Origin: an uncultured Aquimarina sp.
GTDB taxonomy: Bacteria > Bacteroidota > Bacteroidia > Flavobacteriales > Flavobacteriaceae
DNA: 64,000 bases
Assembly (NCBI GenBank): GCA_947496555.1
Contig: CANMDH010000018.1
Location: 1-64,000, forward strand
Direction: 5' to 3'
This document shows positions 1-7,439 of this stretch, one piece after another. How positions within the stretch are numbered: the first letter of the stretch is position 1; each line of letters begins with the position of its first letter. The notes below the pieces were generated by a model. It was given only the letters and a program-made list of their open reading frames with translations, did no database searches and was not told the DNA's origin. Position numbers and translations under genes: made by a program.

Positions 1-11
1 AAAACACCAAA

Positions 12-53
12 AACCGCAAACCATTTATTACTAAAGGTTTGCGGTTGTTTTTT
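12..53. terminator. Bidirectional-type hairpin terminator
   Basis: An 11-bp perfect stem (AACCGCAAACC at 12-22 with GGTTTGCGGTT at 36-46) closes a 13-nt loop and is flanked by a T-run on the right and an A-rich stretch on the left. It lies just past the stop of the minus-strand MaoC gene, so it probably ends that transcript, and could also stop transcripts arriving from the left. Confidence 0.7.
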
Positions 54-113
54 GCCATAGACCTACGGATTTAAGGTTGTAATCCGTGCAACAAAAGTCC
101 CAATTCTCAAGCC

Positions 114-581
114 CTACCCCTCAAACATCAACGACACAAACTCGGCCACACAAGCAGGTTTTTCGACTCCTTCGATCTCTACAGAGCAGTCCCAGGTGAT
201 TTTTAGGCCGTTATCGCCATATTCTTCGATCTTTTGGATACTGCTATGCAATCGTAATAGGCAATCTACGGGTACCGGGTGTGGGAAACGTACTTTATTA
301 AGTCCGTAGTTTACCCCCATCGCAAAGCTTTCTACCACCAAAAGATCCATCAACATTTTAGACAATAGCGATACCGATAAAAATCCGTGTGCGATTGGTT
401 TTTTAAACGGGGATTCTTTTTTGATCCGCTCCAAATCCACATGCACCCATTGGAAATCCTGTGTTGCCTCGGCAAAGGCATTGATCATGTCTTGTGTAAC
501 GGTGAGCCACTCGCCGGTTGGTAATGGTTTTCCTTCGTGTTTTCTAAACTCTTCGAAGTTTTTGCAAATAAGTTGGTTCAT
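114..581 (-). CDS. MaoC family dehydratase (enoyl-CoA hydratase 2-like)
   Basis: A 155-residue single hot-dog protein of the MaoC / R-specific enoyl-CoA hydratase family. The hydratase-2 signature is visible: Asp42 and His47 in the stretch QDFQWVHVD, followed by IAHG at residues 63-66. The family adds water to trans-2-enoyl-CoA to give (R)-3-hydroxyacyl-CoA in the cytoplasm. It is the last gene of the minus-strand acyl-CoA block but is separated from the next gene upstream (FabG/PhaB-like SDR) by about 620 bp of repeats, so it may have its own promoter. R-specific hydration followed by an NADPH-type SDR would fit, but the exact substrate cannot be read from sequence. Confidence 0.88.
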   Translation of the reverse strand: MNQLICKNFEEFRKHEGKPLPTGEWLTVTQDMINAFAEATQDFQWVHVDLERIKKESPFKKPIAHGFLSVSLLSKMLMDLLVVESFAMGVNYGLNKVRFPHPVPVDCLLRLHSSIQKIEEYGDNGLKITWDCSVEIEGVEKPACVAEFVSLMFEG

Positions 582-887
582 AGTTCTATTCTTTTATAAT
601 CAAATTCAACCTTATTCCTCCTATTTAACCTTCTGTTCATTTTCTTTGCCTGTCCAAAGAAAACGAACCAAAAGAAAGGACACTTTTTCAAGGTGTTTTT
701 CAGTTTCACCGAAAACCGAATTTGGTTTGCTAAAATCTTTCCAAGGCTTCAAGATTTTTTAACGCAAACAAAATCCTACACTGGTGAAAAAGGTTTTCAA
801 AGCGCCGCTTTGGAACGCATCTTTAAATCTTTAATAATTATGCTATGTAAATTCTATGTCAGTTCATCCTTCGAGTAGCCTTCACCC

Positions 888-992
888 TTCGAGAGCACTT
901 CGACAAGCTCAGTATGGCACCTCAGGGTTCGAGGTTCGAACTATATCCAAAGTGGTGAGGTGTTATACTGAGCTTGTCGAAGTGCTCTCGAA
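888..992. repeat. Large inverted repeat (REP-like hairpin)
   Basis: Two perfectly complementary 28-bp arms (888-915 and 965-992) are continued inward by two G-T pairs and a further 7-bp perfect stretch (CACCTCA at 918-924, TGAGGTG at 956-962), giving a 37-bp stem around a 31-nt loop. The core CTTCGACAAGCTCAG is at 898-912 and inverted at 968-982, and it occurs again at 7390-7404, which marks it as a dispersed element. Confidence 0.85.
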
Positions 993-1028
993 CCCTGGGT
1001 ATTATATTCCGTAAAACAAATATTACAC

Positions 1029-1205
1029 TCCTCACCATTACACACCTGTTCCTCACAACTAATGTTACATTCCTCATACTTGTTTACCCACTCCTCACCA
1101 CTAATGTTGCTTTCCTCACCGGTAATCTCTCGTTCCTCATTACCTATATTTCGTTCCTCACCACTTTGGATATACTCCTCACCACTCAAACCTCATCCCT
1201 CACTC
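1029..1205. repeat. 21-bp tandem repeat array (about 8.5 units)
   Basis: The plus-strand motif TCCTCAC/T begins at 1029, 1050, 1071, 1092, 1113, 1134, 1155 and 1176 and, one base changed, at 1197: an exact 21-bp period throughout. On the minus strand the unit reads roughly TGGTGAGGA followed by a variable 12 bases, often ending ACATTAG. Because 21 is a multiple of three, both strands stay open, giving a heptad with Glu-Glu every seven residues on the minus strand and FLTT-type heptads on the plus strand. There is no ATG start on the minus frame (only a TTG right after a stop), so I treat it as a non-coding minisatellite. Confidence 0.8.
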
Positions 1206-1943
1206 CTATCTAGATATCCCCCCATCAATCGTCAAGCAAATACCAGACACATACGATGCTTCATTAGAGGCCAGGTACAAGTATCCATAGGCAATGTCTA
1301 TCGGCATGGCAGCTTTTTGTAGTGGTATTTGGGATTTTATTTTATCTAAATGTTCTTTGGGGATCTGCTCGGTCATTTCGGTAAGGGTAAAACCAGGTGC
1401 TAGTGCATTGGCTGTGATTCCGTATTTACCAAGTTCCATCGTCCAGGTTTTAGACATCGCAATCACCCCGGCTTTGGTAGCTGAGTAATTGGTTTGCCCA
1501 AAATTACCACGCAATCCAACATTGGAGGCTGCCGATACAATTCGGCCGTATCCAGCTTCTTTCATGTATTTTGAGACTACCTGGGTGCATAAGAATACGC
1601 CTTTCAAATTCACATCGATCACCGCATCCCATTCTGCTTCACTCATTTTATGAAGCGTTCGGTCCTTAGTGATCCCGGCATTGTTGATCAGGATATCGAT
1701 TTTACCATATTTCTTATGGATTCTTTCAGCTTCCGCCTCTATCGCAGCTTTATCGGTTACTGATATTTTGGTAAACTCTGCTGTACCGCCTTCGGCGTTA
1801 ATTGCTTTGGCAGTACCGGTTCCTTCATCGAGCAAATCCCAGATAATGACCGAGGCACCTTCTTTGGCAAAGAGGGTCGAAACGGCTTTTCCGATACCTC
1901 GGGCTCCGCCGGTTACGATTGCTATTTTGTTTTTTAATCTCAT
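1206..1943 (-). CDS. SDR family 3-oxoacyl-ACP / acetoacetyl-CoA reductase-like
   Basis: A 245-residue classical short-chain dehydrogenase/reductase. The Rossmann glycine motif TGGARGIG is at residues 11-18, NNAG at 87-90, and the catalytic Ser140, Tyr153 and Lys157 (YSATK) are all present. Length and the GGxxGIG form match FabG and PhaB, NADPH-dependent reductases that convert 3-oxoacyl thioesters to (R)-3-hydroxyacyl forms. It sits in the acyl-CoA block beside a MaoC hydratase with matching stereochemistry, which suggests a role on CoA thioesters rather than in fatty acid synthesis, but this is inferred from neighbours. An alternative is an unrelated alcohol dehydrogenase activity. Confidence 0.85.
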   Translation of the reverse strand: MRLKNKIAIVTGGARGIGKAVSTLFAKEGASVIIWDLLDEGTGTAKAINAEGGTAEFTKISVTDKAAIEAEAERIHKKYGKIDILINNAGITKDRTLHKMSEAEWDAVIDVNLKGVFLCTQVVSKYMKEAGYGRIVSAASNVGLRGNFGQTNYSATKAGVIAMSKTWTMELGKYGITANALAPGFTLTEMTEQIPKEHLDKIKSQIPLQKAAMPIDIAYGYLYLASNEASYVSGICLTIDGGISR

Positions 1944-1973
1944 GTGTTGTTTTTTAAAGTCTTATAATACTAA

Positions 1974-2041
1974 CTGTCACACCGAGCGGAGTCGAGGTGC
2001 AGCCTAACGAGAATTTCCCTCGACTCCGCTCGGGATGACAG
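1974..2041. repeat. Inverted repeat, REP-like
   Basis: A 16-bp perfect stem, CCGAGCGGAGTCGAGG (1982-1997) with its complement (2018-2033), is extended by CTGTCA / TGACAG at 1974-1979 and 2036-2041. It is far more GC-rich than its surroundings and sits in the spacer between two co-directional genes, like the other palindromic elements of this block. Confidence 0.8.
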
Positions 2042-2100
2042 AATAATCGTTTTCAATTACATCTTCATTATAAACATTTTCCTAAGAATTGTTCTCGATA

Positions 2101-2123
2101 CCTGCCCGCTCGGCAGGCGGGCA
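2101..2123. repeat. Short GC-rich palindromes
   Basis: Overlapping hairpins: CCTGCC/GGCAGG (2101-2106, 2112-2117) and TGCCCGC/GCGGGCA (2103-2109, 2117-2123), mutually exclusive when folded. They stand out in an AT-rich spacer and belong to the same class of intergenic palindromes. Confidence 0.65.
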
Positions 2124-2183
2124 TTTTGCCTACATTACATTACATCAAAACACTCGAACTGACGAGAAGGAAAGGTTTCGATA

Positions 2184-3161
2184 TCACGAACATTCAATAA
2201 CCGCTTTTCCTTTTACCTGTCTATCGATCATATCTTCCAAAGCATTTGATGCTTCGGCCAGTGGATATATTTTATGAATATGGGGTTTTAGTTTTCCGGC
2301 TCCGTACCATTGCATTAATTGCATGGTGTTTTGCATATTTTTATCCGGAGTTTTCATGGCAAAACTTCCCCAGAACACCCCAACAATGGCGCATCCTTTT
2401 AGCAAAGCCAAATTCAACGGAATTTTAGGAATATCTCCGGCTGCAAAACCAACCACCAGGTAACGTCCTTCCCACGCCATACCGCGTATGGCAGGTTCAG
2501 AATATCGACCACCCACGGGATCATAGACGACATCAACTCCTTTACCATCGGTAAGTTCTTTGATTCTTGCTTTTAGATCTTCGGTATCATAATTAATGAC
2601 GGCATCAGCTCCATATTCCTTACATAATTCTAGTTTTTGGGTAGTAGATGCTGCAGCGATCACCTTGGCCCCCATAAGTTTTCCAAGTTCTACAGCCGCC
2701 AGTCCTACACCTCCAGACGCGCCCAATACCAACAGGGTTTCCCCTTCTTTAAGTCGTCCGCGATCTTTTAACGCATGATACGAAGTACCATAGGCCATCA
2801 TAAACGATGCTGCTACCGGAAATTCCATTCCCGGGGGTTTCGGGAAACAGGCATTACCCGGCACTACCACTTCTTCGGCATACCCGCCGTGCATCACAAA
2901 TCCAAAAACCTCATCACCTGGTTTTACATGTTTAATTTTGGCGCCCACTTCTTTTACCACTCCGGCGATATCACTACCGGGTGTAAAAGGTAATTCAGGT
3001 TTGAACTGATACAACCCTTGTATGATCAAGGTATCCGGAAAATTTACTCCGCATGCCTTTACTTGCACAACTACTTCTTTATCGTTGGTTTTAGGGCTTT
3101 CTATATCTTCAAGAACCAGGGATGATGGTGGTCCGAACTGTTTACAAACTATTGCTTTCAT
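2184..3161 (-). CDS. NADPH:quinone oxidoreductase family protein (zinc-independent MDR)
   Basis: A 325-residue medium-chain dehydrogenase/reductase of the quinone oxidoreductase type. It has the N-terminal GroES-like fold, no zinc-ligand cluster, and the nucleotide-binding motif GASGGVG at residues 147-153. Members reduce quinones, enones or enoyl-CoA thioesters with NADPH in the cytoplasm. The protein closely resembles the QorA-like reductases that travel with acyl-CoA dehydrogenase clusters, and its place here, co-directional with SDRs, a hydratase and acyl-CoA dehydrogenases, suggests reduction of an unsaturated acyl or keto intermediate. The substrate is unknown. Spacers on both sides carry palindromic repeats. 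Confidence 0.87.
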   Translation of the reverse strand: MKAIVCKQFGPPSSLVLEDIESPKTNDKEVVVQVKACGVNFPDTLIIQGLYQFKPELPFTPGSDIAGVVKEVGAKIKHVKPGDEVFGFVMHGGYAEEVVVPGNACFPKPPGMEFPVAASFMMAYGTSYHALKDRGRLKEGETLLVLGASGGVGLAAVELGKLMGAKVIAAASTTQKLELCKEYGADAVINYDTEDLKARIKELTDGKGVDVVYDPVGGRYSEPAIRGMAWEGRYLVVGFAAGDIPKIPLNLALLKGCAIVGVFWGSFAMKTPDKNMQNTMQLMQWYGAGKLKPHIHKIYPLAEASNALEDMIDRQVKGKAVIECS

Positions 3162-3190
3162 TTTTCTTTAATATTTATCAGACGTTAGAT

Positions 3191-3257
3191 CACCCTTCGA
3201 GAGCCTCAGGGTGCCTATCGTATTCTGTGCATTTCGACTACGCTCAATGTTCGAAAT
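3191..3257. repeat. Two small hairpins, REP-like
   Basis: CACCCT (3191-3196) pairs with AGGGTG (3208-3213), enclosing a TCGAGAGC core like that of the 888-992 hairpin. Just after it, ATTTCGA (3231-3237) pairs with TCGAAAT (3251-3257). Probably degenerate relatives of the element at 888-992. Confidence 0.55.
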
Positions 3258-3274
3258 ATCTCAAAGGTTAAATT

Positions 3275-4282
3275 CTATTCTTCAATTACCTTCAATACCA
3301 ATTTTCCCATTTTGTCACCAGAGAACAGGCGTAAAAAGGTTTCGTGGAAGTTTTCTATGCCTTCGTAGATATCTTCTTTGCTTTTAAGCTTTCCTTGCAT
3401 GATCCAGCCTCCCATTTCCATAGCAGCTTTGCCATAATCTTTGGCGTAGTCCATCACTACCATTCCCTGCATGGTTGCACGATTTACTAATAATGACAGG
3501 TAATTACTTGGTCCTTTCATCGCCGTTTTATTATTATATTGTGAAATCGCTCCGCAAATCACGATGCGAGCATGCATACGTAATCTAGCTAAAGCTGCAT
3601 CCAGGATTTCTCCTCCTACGTTATCAAAATATACGTCAATACCTTTAGGGCATTCTCTTTTTAATCCCGCATGTATTTTTTCAGACTTATAATCGATCGC
3701 ACCGTCAAAACCAAGTTCTTCTACCACATATTTACATTTATCGGCTCCCCCAGCTATTCCGATCACGCGGCATCCTTTGATTTTGGCGATTTGTCCTACT
3801 ACACTCCCAACAGCTCCTGCTGCACCAGAAACCAAAACTGTATCGCCTTCTTTGATCTTTCCTACTTCTAAAATTCCGAAATAGGCTGTCATCCCAGGCA
3901 TCCCCAACGTACCAATATACATAGGTAGGGGAGCTAAACTAGGATCTACCTGGTACCAATTACTACCATCGGTCACCGAATATTGTTGTACGCCACCCCA
4001 ACCGGTAAGGTAATCTCCTTCTTTATACTTGGGATGATTATTGGCTTTAATCACTTTACCCACCGATCCGGCACGCATAACGTCACCTACTTGTACAGGT
4101 TCTATATAGGATTTCCCTTCGTTCATCCATCCTCTCATCGCAGGATCCAGGGATATGTAATGTTGCTGAATTAAGACTTCGCCCTCTTTTGGTTCTGGAA
4201 TTGGATTTGATTGTAATTCCCAGGTATCCGCCTCGGGAAGCCCGACAGGTCGTTTTTTGAATATTAGTTGTTTGTTACTCAT
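3275..4282 (-). CDS. NADP-dependent oxidoreductase, PTGR/CurA-like
   Basis: A 335-residue medium-chain reductase of the leukotriene B4 12-hydroxydehydrogenase / prostaglandin reductase group (bacterial CurA, YncB). It shows the typical N-terminus with SLDPAMRGWM at 44-53, an AAGAVG nucleotide loop at 154-159, and the DVYFDNVGG segment in the second half. Family members reduce the C=C bond of alpha,beta-unsaturated ketones and aldehydes with NADPH. Together with the next MDR gene this gives the block two enone/quinone-type reductases of different subfamilies. It may detoxify reactive enals or act on a pathway intermediate; sequence does not decide. Confidence 0.88.
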   Translation of the reverse strand: MSNKQLIFKKRPVGLPEADTWELQSNPIPEPKEGEVLIQQHYISLDPAMRGWMNEGKSYIEPVQVGDVMRAGSVGKVIKANNHPKYKEGDYLTGWGGVQQYSVTDGSNWYQVDPSLAPLPMYIGTLGMPGMTAYFGILEVGKIKEGDTVLVSGAAGAVGSVVGQIAKIKGCRVIGIAGGADKCKYVVEELGFDGAIDYKSEKIHAGLKRECPKGIDVYFDNVGGEILDAALARLRMHARIVICGAISQYNNKTAMKGPSNYLSLLVNRATMQGMVVMDYAKDYGKAAMEMGGWIMQGKLKSKEDIYEGIENFHETFLRLFSGDKMGKLVLKVIEE

Positions 4283-4305
4283 GATATTGTTATTAATTGA
4301 ATTAT

Positions 4306-4466
4306 ATAGCTAAATCTGTAATAAATAACACTAATCTTCGGTGTAAAAAGATAAATTTTTTCGTTAAAAATACTCGTCGTAGCTAAGGCTATGCCTGTGT
4401 TTTTTGCCTTAAACTTCATCTTTTTTCATTCAAATCTTCTGTGCCATTTATTACAGATTTAGCTAT
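4306..4466. repeat. 161-bp imperfect palindrome, MITE-like
   Basis: The outer 21 bp are perfectly inverted (4306-4326 and 4446-4466; arm ATAGCTAAATCTGTAATAAA then T), and weaker matching continues inward (CAC/GTG, AAAAAGAT/ATCTTTTT, TAGC/GCTA) to a centre at about 4386, the exact midpoint. The element fills nearly the whole spacer between two co-directional genes. It has no open frame of note. A folded RNA or a miniature inverted-repeat element are both possible. Confidence 0.75.
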
Positions 4467-4470
4467 GTGT

Positions 4471-5226
4471 TTATAAAGATGTTCCTCCGTCTAGTGTAAT
4501 GGTTTGCCCGGTGATAAACTTGGTGTCATCTGAAGCCAGCCAAACAACCGCCTCTGCAATCTCCTGGGCCTGACCATATCGTTTCATTGGAATTACACTT
4601 TTTAGGCGTTGATCCATATCGGGTCTAACAGATAATAGTTTGTCTAGCAAAGCAGATTCGGTATAGCCAGGACAAACCGCATTGATGCGAATGTTTTTGG
4701 TGGCATATTCTAAAGCAGCGGATTTTGTCATTCCCACCACGGCAAACTTGCTGGCACTATACGAGATATTATTCAGCGATGCTTTTAAACCTGCCAAAGA
4801 AGCAATGTTAACTATATTGCCACCTCCTTGTTTTGTCATTTGCTGCAATGCCTGTTTCATACAATAAAAAACACCGGTTTGGTTTACGGCAATAACGCTA
4901 TCCCAATCGTCTAAGGTATATTCTCCTACTCTGGCCATATTTCTGGGTCCGATACCGGCATTATTGACCAGTACATCTAATCGCCCAAACTGCGCTACTG
5001 TATCAGAAATAAGTCTTTCTACCTCGTCAAATTTTGCCACGTTGGCGGTTAGTATCGTGGCACTACCACCTTCCTGCTCGATTTCGTCTGCTATTTGTTG
5101 CGCTTTTTCTTCTTTAATATCTGAAACTATAACATTAGCCCGATGTTTGGCGAAGTGCTTTGCAGTTGCAGCTCCAATTCCTGAACCTGCTCCTGTAACG
5201 ATTACTATTTTATCTTTTACTTGCAT
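4471..5226 (-). CDS. SDR family NAD(P)-dependent oxidoreductase
   Basis: A 251-residue classical SDR with TGAGSGIG at residues 11-18, VNNAG near 88-91, and the catalytic Ser143, Tyr156 and Lys160 in YSASK. The acidic residue (Asp36) after the second strand suggests NAD preference. It resembles 3-hydroxyacyl or 3-alpha-hydroxysteroid/glucose dehydrogenase-type SDRs, and the subgroup is often oxidative. It follows the DUF1330 gene by 20 bp, so it is in the same operon as the kinase and acyl-CoA dehydrogenase genes, and could oxidise or reduce the hydroxyacyl/oxoacyl pair of that pathway. The specific reaction is not identifiable. Confidence 0.85.
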   Translation of the reverse strand: MQVKDKIVIVTGAGSGIGAATAKHFAKHRANVIVSDIKEEKAQQIADEIEQEGGSATILTANVAKFDEVERLISDTVAQFGRLDVLVNNAGIGPRNMARVGEYTLDDWDSVIAVNQTGVFYCMKQALQQMTKQGGGNIVNIASLAGLKASLNNISYSASKFAVVGMTKSAALEYATKNIRINAVCPGYTESALLDKLLSVRPDMDQRLKSVIPMKRYGQAQEIAEAVVWLASDDTKFITGQTITLDGGTSL

Positions 5227-5246
5227 GTGTATCTATATTTAATTGG

Positions 5247-5633
5247 TTATTGAGCAGTACTTAGTATCAACCTTGAATCTTCGAGTGCTTGGCTACGCAT
5301 TTTTGCAGGATACCCTTCTGAAGTAATCATTTTTAGAAAATCTTCTTTACGGGCATACTCTACAATCAGTATTTTGTCCCACTCTAAACCATTGTTCGGT
5401 CCTATTAAAGTAAACTGTGGCTTCCCCTGATAAATTACTTTGGCTTTGGATGCTTGAAAAAAAGGAATCACAGCTTTCATATATTGGGCATACGCCTCAG
5501 CTCCGGTTGTTCCGGTTTCTTCAACTTTATCTTTGAACTTCAATAGGTTCAACATCTGAAAAGGCCCTTCAAGAGGCAACTGACTAAAATCCTGAAATTG
5601 TTCTGGGGTTACTCCAACATACGTTTCGCTCAT
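5247..5633 (-). CDS. DUF1330 domain-containing protein
   Basis: A 128-residue protein with the ferredoxin-like dimeric alpha-beta-barrel pattern of DUF1330: residues 25-32 (FQMLNLLKF), a middle Tyr-rich helix around TGAEAYAQYM, and the late WDKILIVEYARKEDF segment. The family has no established reaction. It lies between a transglutaminase-like gene (30 bp away) and an SDR gene (20 bp away), so co-transcription with the acyl-CoA genes is likely. Related small barrel proteins act as isomerases, mono-oxygenases or stress proteins, but I see no cofactor motif that would choose among them. Confidence 0.75.
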   Translation of the reverse strand: MSETYVGVTPEQFQDFSQLPLEGPFQMLNLLKFKDKVEETGTTGAEAYAQYMKAVIPFFQASKAKVIYQGKPQFTLIGPNNGLEWDKILIVEYARKEDFLKMITSEGYPAKMRSQALEDSRLILSTAQ

Positions 5634-5663
5634 GGTTTGATTTTTTATCTAGTATACTTTGTT

Positions 5664-6299
5664 TTATATCCTAACTATACCTGAATCCTGGGACAGGTTA
5701 ACAATTTCCGGATAGTGCGTCTTCATATTATCAATCATAAAATCAAAAGGAACATCTTCAAAATGACCATAGTCTTCTAGATATTCCATAAAAATGTTTC
5801 CTTCGCTATCATATTCCTGAAACATAGAATCGTTTTCTCCATCAAACTCCAATGGTGCTACATTGCATTTCTTGCACAGGGTTTGATTAAAAGCAGGGGA
5901 AGCCTTCACCCATTTTCCGTTGAGTTCTATATTCACCATCCCATGTGGTGTCAATTCATTGGTTCCGAATTTTTCAGTTAGCTTTTCAACAGCTATATGG
6001 TTCTTCACCTTGGCCAAATGAATTCTAGCAGGTATTTGTAGTGCCCGTAAGCCCGCAATCAACAAAATTGATTTATCAACACAATGACCATATGGTTTTT
6101 TGGCAATTTCACTTGCCCTGTATCCTTCTTTTGTAAGGTGTATGTTATACGGATCGTATTTCCATTGATCTCTCACCTTAAGATATAATCCTATGGCTTT
6201 TTCTTTTGGTGTTAGTGTATCGGTATTAAATTCTTTTACGAGTTCCTGAATTTCATCAGACTCATAATCAAGGAAATATGTAGGGTTTAAATAATTCAT
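5664..6299 (-). CDS. Transglutaminase-like domain protein
   Basis: A 211-residue protein with the papain-like transglutaminase core: YGHCVDKS with the likely nucleophile Cys73, and the later TPHGMVNIELNGKW with His119. The position where many relatives have an Asp (after the GKW strand) reads KASPAFN, so the third residue of the triad is not the usual one, or the subfamily uses another. There is no signal peptide, so it is cytoplasmic. Members can be peptidases, amidases or acyl-transfer enzymes. It starts 15 bp after the kinase gene ends, placing it firmly in the operon, although a transglutaminase fold is unexpected in a CoA pathway. Function unknown. Confidence 0.75.
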   Translation of the reverse strand: MNYLNPTYFLDYESDEIQELVKEFNTDTLTPKEKAIGLYLKVRDQWKYDPYNIHLTKEGYRASEIAKKPYGHCVDKSILLIAGLRALQIPARIHLAKVKNHIAVEKLTEKFGTNELTPHGMVNIELNGKWVKASPAFNQTLCKKCNVAPLEFDGENDSMFQEYDSEGNIFMEYLEDYGHFEDVPFDFMIDNMKTHYPEIVNLSQDSGIVRI

Positions 6300-6314
6300 T
6301 CTAAATTGGAATTG

Positions 6315-7367
6315 TTAATCAATTTTATTTTTCTGAATCGCCTGCAATGCAAGATTACACAGCAACTCTGCCGCTTTATTTAATTGCGCAAAGCGTGGAT
6401 CTGTCGTTAAGCCTTTACTATATCGATAATATATTTGCTGCGCAATCACTGCTATTTTAAATAGCCCAAAAACATAGTAAAATACCAGGTGATCTACTTG
6501 CCTTCCGCTCTTTTTGGTATATAGTTCAACTATTTCACTTCTTCCCGGGTTCCCTTCCATGATTGTGGTTGAAGGAATTCCTTGTTGCACAAAGGGATGG
6601 TCATTGGCCATGGTCCAATACCCAAGTGAAGTTCCAAGATCCATCAAAGGATCTCCTAGAGTTGCCATTTCCCAATCCAAAACAGCAACGACTTCTTTCC
6701 AGCTATCATCTTTAAAAACGATGTTATCGTATTTAAAATCGTTGTGCACCAGGCTATGCTTGTATTCGGTGGGTTGATTATCTTCCATCCAACGCATAAC
6801 TTTTTCTGCTGCTGGCACATTTTCGGTAGCCGCTTTTAGGTACTGTTTCCCCCAATTGAGCACCTGTCGTTCTACATACCCTTCAGGTTTTCCCAGATCC
6901 CCTAATCCTACCGCTTTATAATCAACATTATGCAGCTCTACAAACGTATCTAACCAAGAGTCTGCTATGGTTTTAAAGTCATTTGCAGGAATGTTTCTTT
7001 TTTTGGCTTCTTTCACGTTAAGAATAATGCCTTCAACCTTTTCCATGATATAAAAAGGGCAACCTAAAATACTTTCATTTTCAGAATATGCATACATTTT
7101 TGGCACCTTCGGAAACGCTTTATAAACACCTGATTGTACTTTAAATTCGCGCCCCATATCGTGCCCTCTTTTTATAGCTCCGAAAGGTGGACGTCTTAGT
7201 ACATATTCTTTATCTTCTATATCTATTAAATACGTGAGATTGGAATACCCATGTGTAAATTGAGTTACCTGCCAATCGCTTTGGTTATTATTAATGAGTC
7301 CTTCCTTTTGAAGGAAGTCCTTTAGTGTTTTTTCATTTAATTCTTCTCCTTTACGTACGTTTTGCAT
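6315..7367 (-). CDS. APH-type phosphotransferase, ACAD10/11 kinase-domain-like (LvaA-like)
   Basis: A 350-residue kinase of the aminoglycoside phosphotransferase fold. The early RRPPFGAIKRGHDMGREF segment (58-75), GCPFYIMEKVEG (102-113), the catalytic loop HNDFKYDN (208-215, Asp210 and Asn215) and the metal-binding DWEMATLGDP (231-240) match the kinase half of animal ACAD10/ACAD11 and Pseudomonas LvaA better than antibiotic kinases. Those enzymes phosphorylate the hydroxyl of 4-hydroxyacyl-CoA. The next gene upstream, 72 bp away, is an acyl-CoA dehydrogenase of the matching ACAD10/11 type. I infer a kinase acting on a hydroxyacyl-CoA; antibiotic resistance is unlikely. No LvaB homologue is recognised nearby. 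Confidence 0.82.
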   Translation of the reverse strand: MQNVRKGEELNEKTLKDFLQKEGLINNNQSDWQVTQFTHGYSNLTYLIDIEDKEYVLRRPPFGAIKRGHDMGREFKVQSGVYKAFPKVPKMYAYSENESILGCPFYIMEKVEGIILNVKEAKKRNIPANDFKTIADSWLDTFVELHNVDYKAVGLGDLGKPEGYVERQVLNWGKQYLKAATENVPAAEKVMRWMEDNQPTEYKHSLVHNDFKYDNIVFKDDSWKEVVAVLDWEMATLGDPLMDLGTSLGYWTMANDHPFVQQGIPSTTIMEGNPGRSEIVELYTKKSGRQVDHLVFYYVFGLFKIAVIAQQIYYRYSKGLTTDPRFAQLNKAAELLCNLALQAIQKNKID

Positions 7368-7389
7368 TGTATTGTATTGGTTAATTTGT

Positions 7390-7404
7390 CTTCGACAAGC
7401 TCAG
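7390..7404 (+). repeat. Copy of the REP-like core
   Basis: CTTCGACAAGCTCAG, identical to the core at 898-912 and the inverse of 968-982, here as a single half without its long partner arm. It lies in the 72-bp spacer between the ACAD and kinase genes. Confidence 0.7.
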
Positions 7405-7439
7405 ACTGACAATTTTGTTTTCGAATGGGATACTACTCG

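Larger units (their letters stand above)
582..1205. other. Long gene-free spacer filled with repeats
   Basis: This 620-bp spacer has no convincing gene. From about 640 to 840 it carries a stretch beginning CATTTTCTTTGCCTGTCC that, from memory, resembles a non-coding sequence scattered between genes in flavobacteria; I could not check this. It is followed by a 37-bp-arm hairpin (888-992) and a 21-bp tandem array (1029-1205). Open frames here on both strands look like by-products of the repeats. Confidence 0.6.

Noticed and set aside
421-878. Plus-strand open frames over the MaoC gene and its upstream spacer
   Set aside because: One overlaps the MaoC gene antisense and the rest lies in repeat-like spacer; no domain or plausible start region.
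941-1189. 82-codon minus-strand frame with Glu-Glu heptads
   Set aside because: Produced by the 21-bp tandem array; the only start is a TTG directly after a stop, the C-terminal part runs through a hairpin arm, and the opposite strand is equally open.
1029-1205. CRISPR array
   Set aside because: The period is 21 bp with no spacer/repeat distinction, units are degenerate, and there are no cas genes in the window.
6315-7367. Aminoglycoside resistance gene
   Set aside because: The kinase motifs match the ACAD10/11/LvaA branch and the gene lies next to the matching dehydrogenase.
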